A stretch of DNA of 64,000 nucleotides, taken from the NCBI RefSeq assembly GCF_001083785.1, contig NZ_LAVL01000006.1:62001-126000 (forward strand), in the 5' to 3' direction. Positions 58,463 to 64,000 of the stretch are shown here, piece after piece. Made by a program: the position numbers and the translations under genes. The notes under the pieces were generated by a model that was not told where the DNA came from, made no database searches, and saw only the letters and a program-made list of their open reading frames with translations. Within the stretch, counting starts at the first letter, position 1, and the number at the start of each line of letters is the position of its first letter. This DNA is from Nonomuraea sp. SBT364. GTDB lineage: Bacteria; Actinomycetota; Actinomycetes; Streptosporangiales; Streptosporangiaceae.

Positions 58463-59386
58463 TCAGCGGGCCTTCAGCCCTTCGGGCACGCTCCGGTGCA
58501 CCGGGGTCCAGCCCAGGTCGCGCGTGGCCTTGGCGTGCGAGACCCGCATCGTGGTGTCGATCAGCAGGCACCCCAGATAGGGCACCGCCAGCCGGATCAG
58601 CCACCTCGGCGTCACGACGGGGCGCGGGGTGCCGTGGACGCGGGCGACCGTGGTCAGGAAGTCGCGCCAGCTCATCGGCTCGTCGTCCACGATGTTGTAC
58701 GCCTCCCCCGCCCCGCCGCGTTCCATGGCCGCGACGGCGGCGGCCGCGGCGTCGTCCACGTGCACGAAGGACGTGGTGCCCGTCCGCCCGCGCGGCAGCA
58801 CCGGCGCCCGCTTGCGCATCAGACCGGCGAACATGTCGCTGAACGCGTTCTCGCCGTAGAACATGCCGTAGCGCAGGGCGACGCCCTCGATGCCCTCGGC
58901 GGCGAACACCTGCCGCTCGGTCGCCACGCTGGAGTCGGTCACCAGGTCGGCGACGGTGCCGACGCGCACGCCGAACTCGTCGTCCTCGGTCAGCAGCCGG
59001 TCGCCGTGGTCGCGGTAGCCGTACCCGGTGATCAGCGACTGGGTGACGAACCGGCGCGCGCCGACGGCACGGGCGGCGTCGAGCAGATGCGCGGTGCCCC
59101 GGTCGCGCAGGGCGATGGTCGGGTCGTCGGGCCGCAGCTTCCGTGAGGCGTCGCGCAGCGCCGTGGCCTGGTGCATCACCACGTCGGCCGGGTGCCCGTC
59201 GACGGCGCGCAGCAGCCCGTCACGGTCGAGCACGTCGGCGAGCACGGCGACGGCGCCGCGGTCGGTGACGAGCCGCCGTTTGGCGGGATCGCGGATGACG
59301 GCGATCACCTCGTGCCCGGAGGCGGCCAGCGCCTCCAGCAGCGGCACCCCGATCGCGCCGGTCGCCCCGGCCAGCAGTACCCTCAT
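58463..59386 (-). CDS. NAD-dependent epimerase/dehydratase (extended SDR), ECF41-linked copy 2
   Basis: This is a 307-aa protein clearly paralogous to epimerase 1. The shared motifs are RVLLAGATGAIGVPLLEALAASGH, DVVMHQATALRD, RRFVTQSLITGYGYRDHG, GVALRYGMFYGE, and a FVHVDDAAAAAVAAME stretch. Like its partner it shows GYGYRDHG in place of a plain YxxxK. It begins at an ATG at 59386. About 77 bases upstream lies TGTCACA-N16-CGTC on the same strand, so it belongs to the ECF41 regulon although it is 7 kb from the sigma gene. Confidence 0.9.
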   Translation of the reverse strand: MRVLLAGATGAIGVPLLEALAASGHEVIAVIRDPAKRRLVTDRGAVAVLADVLDRDGLLRAVDGHPADVVMHQATALRDASRKLRPDDPTIALRDRGTAHLLDAARAVGARRFVTQSLITGYGYRDHGDRLLTEDDEFGVRVGTVADLVTDSSVATERQVFAAEGIEGVALRYGMFYGENAFSDMFAGLMRKRAPVLPRGRTGTTSFVHVDDAAAAAVAAMERGGAGEAYNIVDDEPMSWRDFLTTVARVHGTPRPVVTPRWLIRLAVPYLGCLLIDTTMRVSHAKATRDLGWTPVHRSVPEGLKAR

Positions 59387-59462
59387 CGCCCGTGCTCCCT
59401 CGCCCGTCGCCGGACCGTGTACGCCATGGAGACCTCCTCGTCTGGATGGACAGCACCAGGAG

Positions 59463-59489
59463 GACGGGACAGGCCACCACGATGTGACA
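59463..59489 (-). promoter_or_regulatory. ECF41-type promoter of epimerase 2
   Basis: Minus strand TGTCACA (59489-59483), exactly 16 bases, CGTC (59466-59463). The 5' untranslated region would be about 70 bases to the ATG at 59386, similar to epimerase 1. Confidence 0.75.
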
Positions 59490-59567
59490 GACCGGGCTTG
59501 ATATCTGTTTCTATATCGCTGGGCAATTCATATCGGTCTTGGACAGTATGCGGATGCTTGTGCTGTC

Positions 59568-61733
59568 ATGGCCGCCATGTCCAGGTCGCATCCCCGTACC
59601 CGCATGTCCGGCATCGCCCGGCTGGCCGCCGCCGCCACGGCCACCGGCCTGGTGGCCGCCGCGCTCGCCCTGCCCGCCGTGGGCGGCTCGGGAGCGGTGC
59701 TCGTCGCGGGCACCGAGGCGCTGAACCTCCGCCCGGAGGAGCTGGTGGAACCGCCGCTCGCGGAGAAGACCACCGTGTACGACGCCGAGGGCCACCGGAT
59801 CGCCCAGTTCTACGCCCAGGATCGCCAGGTCGTGCCGCTGGAGCGGATCGCCGGGGTGATGCGGACGGCCATCGTCGCCATCGAGGACGACCGCTTCTAC
59901 GAGCACGGCGCGATCGACGTCGAGGGCACGGCCCGCGCCCTGGTCAAGAACCTCACCTCGGGCGGCATCAGCCAGGGCGGCTCCTCGATCACCCAGCAGT
60001 ACGTCAAGCAGGTGCTGTTCAACGCGGCCGGCACGGAGAAGGAGAAGAACGCGGCCCTGGAGGCCAGCTACGCGCGCAAGCTGCAGGAGTTGCGTCACGC
60101 CATGGCGGTCGAGGAGAAGTACTCCAAGGACGAGATCCTGGAGAAATACCTGAACATCGCCTACTTCGGCGCGGGAGCCAACGGCGTGGAGGCGGCGGCC
60201 AGGCGCTTCTTCGGCGTCCCGGCCTCCCGGCTGAACCTGGCCCAGGCCGCCACCCTGGCCGGCGCCGTGCAGGACCCCAACGCCACCTCGCCCGACCGCG
60301 GCGCCAAGGCGCGCGAGCTGCTGCTCCAGCGGCGTGACGTGGTGCTCGACAGGATGGCCGAGCTGGGCCGGATCACCCCGGCGCAGGCCGCCGCGGCCAA
60401 GGCCCGCAAGCTCGGCTACAAGGGCGTCAAGCAGCCCAACGGCTGCCAGGAGAGCCGCTATCCGTACTTCTGCGAGTACGTCCGGCACGAGCTGCTGTCC
60501 GACCCCGCCTTCGGCAAGACCCGCCGGCAACGCGAGGCGGCCTTCAGCCGGGGCGGGCTCAAGGTCCACACCACGCTCGACCCCACCGCGCAGCGGGCGG
60601 CGGAGTCGGCCATCAGGAAGCACGTCTTCGCCTCGGACCGGGCGCTGGCCGCCGAGGCGCTGGTGGAGCCGGGCACCGGCGCGATCCGGGCGATGGCGGC
60701 CAGCCGCCCCTTCGGCGGCTCCGCCCGCAAGAACCAGATCTCCTACAACGCGGTGGCCGACATGGCGCACGGCGGGCTGATCGGCTTCCAGGCGGGCTCG
60801 ACGTTCAAGACGTTCACGCTGATCGAGGCGCTCAAGCAGGGCATGAAGATCGACGACGGCATCACCGCGGGAGCCGGCTACACCGCGCCCGGCTACGCCA
60901 CGTTCACCGACTGCGCCGGCCGGAAGGTCGGCGACCCGTCCTGGACGGTCACCAACGACGAGGGGTCGCCCGGCTTCAAGACGCTGGCCACCGGCACCTG
61001 GGGTTCGGTCAACACGTTCTTCATGGAGCTGCAGGAGCGGGTGGGCCTGTGCCCGACGGTCCAGACGGCCAGGTCGCTGGGGATCAAGCGGGCCGACGGC
61101 GAGGAACTGCGGGAGTTCGAGACGTTCACGCTCGGCATCAACGAGAGCGACCCGGTCACCGTGGCCACCGCCTACGCCGCCATCGCCGCGCGCGGCACGT
61201 ACTGCCCGCCGATGGCCATCACCAAGGTCACCGGCCGGGACGGCAGGACCACCACGTACCGGCCGCGCTGCGAGCGGGCGCTGGACCCCGGGGTCGCCGA
61301 CGCGACCGCCCACATCCTGTCCGGGGTGTTCACGAAGGGCACCATGAGCGGCGTCGGCGGCATCGGCCGCCCGGCGGCCGGCAAGACCGGCACCACCGAC
61401 GGGTACGCCAGCGCCTGGTTCGCCGGGTTCACGCCCGACCTGGCCGGCGCGGTCAGCATCGGCGACCCGCGCGGCTCGCAGCGTCACAAGCTCACCGGCG
61501 TCACCATCGGCGGCCGCTCCTACGGGTCTGTCCAGGGTGCCTCGCTGCCCGGCCCGATCTGGAAGGACACGATGACGGCCGCGCTGCGGGACGTGCCGCC
61601 GACCCCGTTCACCCCGGTGGACCTGAACCGCTTCGGCGGCTGCGACGTGAACTGCGCGCCCGCCCGCGAGCACCCGGACGACGCGACCACCGAGCCGGCC
61701 GAGCCCGCGACTACGGCAGAGCCGGGCCTCTGA
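59568..61733 (+). CDS. Class A penicillin-binding protein (bifunctional glycosyltransferase/transpeptidase)
   Basis: This is a 721-aa peptidoglycan synthase. One N-terminal membrane anchor is followed by the GT51 domain (AIVAIEDDRFYEHGAIDVEGTARAL with catalytic Glu; GGSSITQQYVKQ; EILEKYLNIAYFGAGANGVEAAARRFFG). The transpeptidase domain has SxxK as AGSTFKTF, SxN as WGSVNTFF and KTG as GKTGTTDGYASAWF. Extra cysteines (CQESRYPYFCEY, FTDCAG, GLCPTV, YCPP, GGCDVNC) suggest disulfides in the outer domain. The ATG at 59568 lacks a ribosome site; an ATG three codons later is possible. It overlaps the convergent LacI gene by 23 bases. Confidence 0.92.
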   Translation: MAAMSRSHPRTRMSGIARLAAAATATGLVAAALALPAVGGSGAVLVAGTEALNLRPEELVEPPLAEKTTVYDAEGHRIAQFYAQDRQVVPLERIAGVMRTAIVAIEDDRFYEHGAIDVEGTARALVKNLTSGGISQGGSSITQQYVKQVLFNAAGTEKEKNAALEASYARKLQELRHAMAVEEKYSKDEILEKYLNIAYFGAGANGVEAAARRFFGVPASRLNLAQAATLAGAVQDPNATSPDRGAKARELLLQRRDVVLDRMAELGRITPAQAAAAKARKLGYKGVKQPNGCQESRYPYFCEYVRHELLSDPAFGKTRRQREAAFSRGGLKVHTTLDPTAQRAAESAIRKHVFASDRALAAEALVEPGTGAIRAMAASRPFGGSARKNQISYNAVADMAHGGLIGFQAGSTFKTFTLIEALKQGMKIDDGITAGAGYTAPGYATFTDCAGRKVGDPSWTVTNDEGSPGFKTLATGTWGSVNTFFMELQERVGLCPTVQTARSLGIKRADGEELREFETFTLGINESDPVTVATAYAAIAARGTYCPPMAITKVTGRDGRTTTYRPRCERALDPGVADATAHILSGVFTKGTMSGVGGIGRPAAGKTGTTDGYASAWFAGFTPDLAGAVSIGDPRGSQRHKLTGVTIGGRSYGSVQGASLPGPIWKDTMTAALRDVPPTPFTPVDLNRFGGCDVNCAPAREHPDDATTEPAEPATTAEPGL

Positions 61734-62793
61734 GCGGGCGGACCGAGTCGCGGACGATGATGTGCGTGCCGAGCAGGACGTGCTCGGGCCTGCCCGGCCT
61801 GTCCCGCTCCCGGTCGAGCGCCAGGCGTACGGCCGTGCGGCCCAGTTCCTCGTGCGGGACGTGGACCGTGGTGAGGTCGATGTCGGCCGCCGGGGGCAGG
61901 TCGTCGAAGCCGACCAGGGAGACGTCGCCGGGGACGCTCAGCCCGTGCTCCCGCAGCGCCTGGCGGGCCCCCGCCGCGACGAGGTCGTTGCAGGCGAAGA
62001 TCGCGGTGAAGTCGGGCGGCCCGGCGTCGAGGCGCTCGCGCACCATGCGGTGGCCCTCGCGCCGCTCCATCGTGCCCTCGGCCTCCAGCGCCGGGTCGTG
62101 CGGCACGTGGTGGTCGGCCAGGGCGGCGCGGTAGCCGGCGATCCGGCTGTCCGGGGTGGTGTGACCGTCACGGCGGCCGAGGAACAGGATGCGCCGATGG
62201 CCCGCCGACAGCAGGTGGCTCGTGATGGCGTACGCGCCGCCGGTGTTGTCGTACTCGATGACCAGGGCGGGCACGTCGGGGCCGAGCGCCGGGCGCCCGC
62301 ACAGGACGAGCTGCGAGCCGGCGAGCGCCAGCGCCCTGGCGTAGTCGCCCATCCGCTCGCGGTAGGCCTCGTCGGCCACCACGTTGCCGACGAGGATCAC
62401 GCATTCGGCCTGCTCCTGGCGCATCAGCTGCACCGTGGCGAGCTCGCGCTCCGGGTCGCCGCCGGTGGTGCCGACGATGCAGAGCTTGCCCTCGATCGCG
62501 GCCTGCGTCTGCACGCCCTGCGCGACGTGGGCGTAGTGGGGCGAGACGACGGAGTTGACGATGATGGCGACGCTGCGGCTGCTCGCCCCGGCCAGACCGC
62601 GCGCGTTGGCGTTGGCCACGTAGTCGAGCTCGCGCACCGCCCGCATGACCTTGCCGCGCGTGGCGGGGGCGCTGGGGTAGCTGCCGGACAGGATCCGGGA
62701 CACCGTGGCGACGGACACACCCGCGTGCGCGGCGACGTCCCTGATCGTCGTCGGCCGCCGCCCCTCGTCATCGGACGCCGCACGCCGGACCAT
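61711..62793 (-). CDS. LacI family transcriptional regulator
   Basis: This is a 360-aa repressor. The N-terminal HTH and hinge (TTIRDVAAHAGVSVATVSRILSGSYPSAPATRGKVMRAVRELDYVANANARGLAG) precede a periplasmic-binding-like sugar domain (SVAIIVNSVVSPHYAHVAQGVQ; FTAIFACNDLVAAGARQALREHGLSVPGDVSLVGFDDLP). GGTGGAGG lies before the ATG at 62793. It is divergent from the DUF2264 gene, and two TAAAMCGCTTAC boxes lie between, so it probably represses that gene and itself. Confidence 0.93.
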   Translation of the reverse strand: MVRRAASDDEGRRPTTIRDVAAHAGVSVATVSRILSGSYPSAPATRGKVMRAVRELDYVANANARGLAGASSRSVAIIVNSVVSPHYAHVAQGVQTQAAIEGKLCIVGTTGGDPERELATVQLMRQEQAECVILVGNVVADEAYRERMGDYARALALAGSQLVLCGRPALGPDVPALVIEYDNTGGAYAITSHLLSAGHRRILFLGRRDGHTTPDSRIAGYRAALADHHVPHDPALEAEGTMERREGHRMVRERLDAGPPDFTAIFACNDLVAAGARQALREHGLSVPGDVSLVGFDDLPPAADIDLTTVHVPHEELGRTAVRLALDRERDRPGRPEHVLLGTHIIVRDSVRPLRGPALP

Positions 62794-62823
62794 CCAACCT
62801 CCACCGGAGCTGTAACAGCGCAG

Positions 62824-62835
62824 TAAACCGCTTAC
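62824..62835. promoter_or_regulatory. LacI-type operator box A
   Basis: TAAACCGCTTAC (62824-62835), with GTAA/TTAC half-symmetry and a central CG, lies 30 bases before the LacI start. Confidence 0.5.
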
Positions 62836-62935
62836 GCTCGATCGTCTCCCCTGGGTCGCGCCGCTGTCAAACAGGGCGGCCGTCCGGGCCTGCAAGGGGC
62901 GATCGGCCTCCTGTGCACCGGAAGTTAAAACGCTT

Positions 62936-62947
62936 ACTATGATCCGT
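62936..62947. promoter_or_regulatory. LacI-type operator box B
   Basis: TAAAACGCTTAC (62936-62947) differs from box A by one base, has the same orientation and ends directly at the ATG of the DUF2264 gene, 112 bases away. Confidence 0.5.
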
Positions 62948-64000
62948 ATGCGCCTCCCCTCGCCTGACAACCGGCTGTCCCCCCGCACCGGCTGGACCCG
63001 TGAGCACTGGGAGGCCGTGGCGGATCACCTGCTGGCCTCCGTCGTGCCGTACGCGACGGACGACTTCGCCCAGTTCCGCCTGCCCGGCAGGGCGAGCCGG
63101 TCGGGGCCGGTGAGCGACGGGCTGGAGGGCTTCGCCAGGACTTTCCTGCTCGCCGCGTTCCGGATCGCCGGCGCGGGCGGCGAGGTGCCGCCCGCGCTGC
63201 TGGAGCGGTACGCGAGCGGCCTGCTGGCGGGGACCGACCCGGCGCACCCGTACGCGTGGCCGGCGCTGACCGACATGTCGCAGCAGCTCGTGGAGGCGGC
63301 GTCGGTGGCGCTGGCCCTGCACGAGACCCGGCCGTGGCTGTTCGACCGGTTCTCGTCGGCCGAGCGCGAGCGGGTGCTGGCCTGGCTGGCCGGGTTCCGG
63401 GGGCGGCGCACGCCGGACAACAACTGGGTGCTGTTCCAGGTGATCGTCGCGCAGTTCCTGGCGCAGGCGGGCGGCCCGTACGAACCGGACGAGATCGCCG
63501 GTGGGCTGGCGCGGATCGAGGAGTGGCACGCCGGCGACGGCTGGTACTCCGACGGCAAGGGCAAGAACTACGACTACTACTGCGGCTGGGCCCTGCACCT
63601 GTATCCGTCGCTGTGGGCGCGGATGTCCGGCGACACCGCCCGGCAGGAGCTCTACGCCGGGCGGCTGCGCCGGTTCCTGGAGCAGTACCAGCACTTCTTC
63701 GCCGCCGACGGCGGCCCGGTGCACCAGGGGCGGTCGCTGACCTACCGCTTCGCCACGGTCGCGCCGCTGTGGCTGGGCGCGCTGACCGGCGCCTCGCCGC
63801 TGCCGCCCGGCCGCACCCGGCGCATCGCCAGCGGCGCGCTGCGGCACTTCACCGAGCGGGGCGCGCCGGACGAGCGCGGCCTGCTCACCCTCGGCTGGTA
63901 CGACCCGTTCGAGCCCATCGCGCAGGACTACTCGGGCCCGGCGTCGCCGTACTGGGCGAGCAAGGCGTTCCTCGGCCTGCTGCTGCCGCCCGCCCACCCG
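62948..64000 (+). CDS. DUF2264 protein, 3' truncated by window edge
   Basis: The open frame runs from the ATG at 62948 to the window end without a stop (351 codons visible). It reads NRLSPRTGWTREHWEAVADHLL, then GRASRSGPVSDGLEGFARTFLLAAFRI, DNNWVLFQVIVAQFL, WYSDGKGKNYDYYCGWALHLYP and GGPVHQGRSLTYRFATVAPLWLGAL, the pattern of DUF2264, an (alpha/alpha) barrel-type family near polysaccharide lyases and unsaturated glycosyl hydrolases. No signal peptide, so it is probably intracellular sugar catabolism. The LacI regulator and boxes A and B next to it suggest sugar induction. Confidence 0.88.
   Translation, partial: MRLPSPDNRLSPRTGWTREHWEAVADHLLASVVPYATDDFAQFRLPGRASRSGPVSDGLEGFARTFLLAAFRIAGAGGEVPPALLERYASGLLAGTDPAHPYAWPALTDMSQQLVEAASVALALHETRPWLFDRFSSAERERVLAWLAGFRGRRTPDNNWVLFQVIVAQFLAQAGGPYEPDEIAGGLARIEEWHAGDGWYSDGKGKNYDYYCGWALHLYPSLWARMSGDTARQELYAGRLRRFLEQYQHFFAADGGPVHQGRSLTYRFATVAPLWLGALTGASPLPPGRTRRIASGALRHFTERGAPDERGLLTLGWYDPFEPIAQDYSGPASPYWASKAFLGLLLPPAHP

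Noticed and set aside
55788..58604. 938-codon minus-strand frame opposite rifampin phosphotransferase
   Set aside because: Shadow of a gene with complete, recognisable catalytic motifs on the plus strand.
59511..61673. 720-codon open frame on the minus strand opposite the penicillin-binding protein
   Set aside because: It mirrors the third-position GC bias of the real gene, has repetitive Gly/Ala/Arg/His content and no ribosome site or motif.

Overview
This window comes from a chromosome of very high GC content. Codons end almost always in G or C, GTG and TTG starts are common, and genes are often coupled through 4-base GTGA or ATGA overlaps. Together with ECF sigma factors carrying SnoaL-like tails, mycothiol-type maleylpyruvate isomerase folds, many one-component regulators and abundant secreted glycosidases, this indicates a filamentous actinomycete. 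A Streptosporangiaceae/Nonomuraea-like genome is my best guess, but that is inference. Both window edges cut a gene: a siderophore-interacting protein on the left and a DUF2264 protein on the right.

Layout. 0-2.5 kb: siderophore-interacting protein and two FecCD-type iron-siderophore permeases. 2.5-8.5 kb: a TetR/RibD-like pair, a bacteriocin-like peptide gene, a membrane-anchored HTH sensor coupled to a secreted GH43, an SGNH hydrolase and a second RibD-like reductase. 8.5-21 kb: a large TerD-domain protein, a flavin monooxygenase, an MBL hydrolase with a divergent LysR, small secreted proteins, a quinone oxidoreductase, a SigG-like ECF sigma, an MFS pump and a DinB-fold protein, separated by three gene-poor stretches (about 14.0-14.7, 17.0-17.4 and 20.5-21.2 kb). 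21-28 kb: a serine hydrolase; a three-gene operon of beta-helix/membrane protein, cupredoxin-like lipoprotein and polytopic membrane protein; and a WYL regulator with a glyoxalase-fold protein. 28-41 kb: an ArsR/flavin monooxygenase pair, a complete amino-sugar uptake and cleavage operon (ABC transporter, GH20, Gfo/Idh/MocA) facing a ROK regulator, a secreted EEP-family enzyme with a discoidin domain, an FAD/NAD(P) protein and a LuxR regulator. 41-46 kb: MarR, MFS pump, P450 and an alpha/beta hydrolase. 46-49 kb: two secreted GH43 enzymes with ricin-type lectin domains under a LacI-type operator. 49-59.5 kb: a sigma-41 (ECF41) locus, a short-chain dehydrogenase and a rifampin phosphotransferase. 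59.5-64 kb: a class A penicillin-binding protein, a LacI regulator and the DUF2264 protein.

The main discovery is a local ECF41 regulon. The sigma factor at 50699-51580 has the WLPEP and NPDKL motifs of the group. The promoter pattern I remember for that group, TGTCACA-N16-CGTC, occurs with exact spacing five times between 51.6 and 59.5 kb: before the sigma gene itself, before two NAD-dependent epimerases, before a DoxX-like membrane protein and before a large polytopic membrane protein. The first epimerase gene is coupled to a cupredoxin-like lipoprotein. The lipoprotein and the polytopic protein have clear paralogues next to each other in the 22.5-26.6 kb operon. The window therefore holds two versions of one uncharacterised envelope module, only one of which carries ECF41 promoters. 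Other well-supported regulatory sites include three CTGC-N5-GCAG boxes at the MarR/MFS/P450 locus, a pair of direct-repeat boxes at the ROK locus, a 25-bp palindrome at the WYL locus, and a 29-bp palindrome between the short-chain dehydrogenase and the rifampin phosphotransferase.
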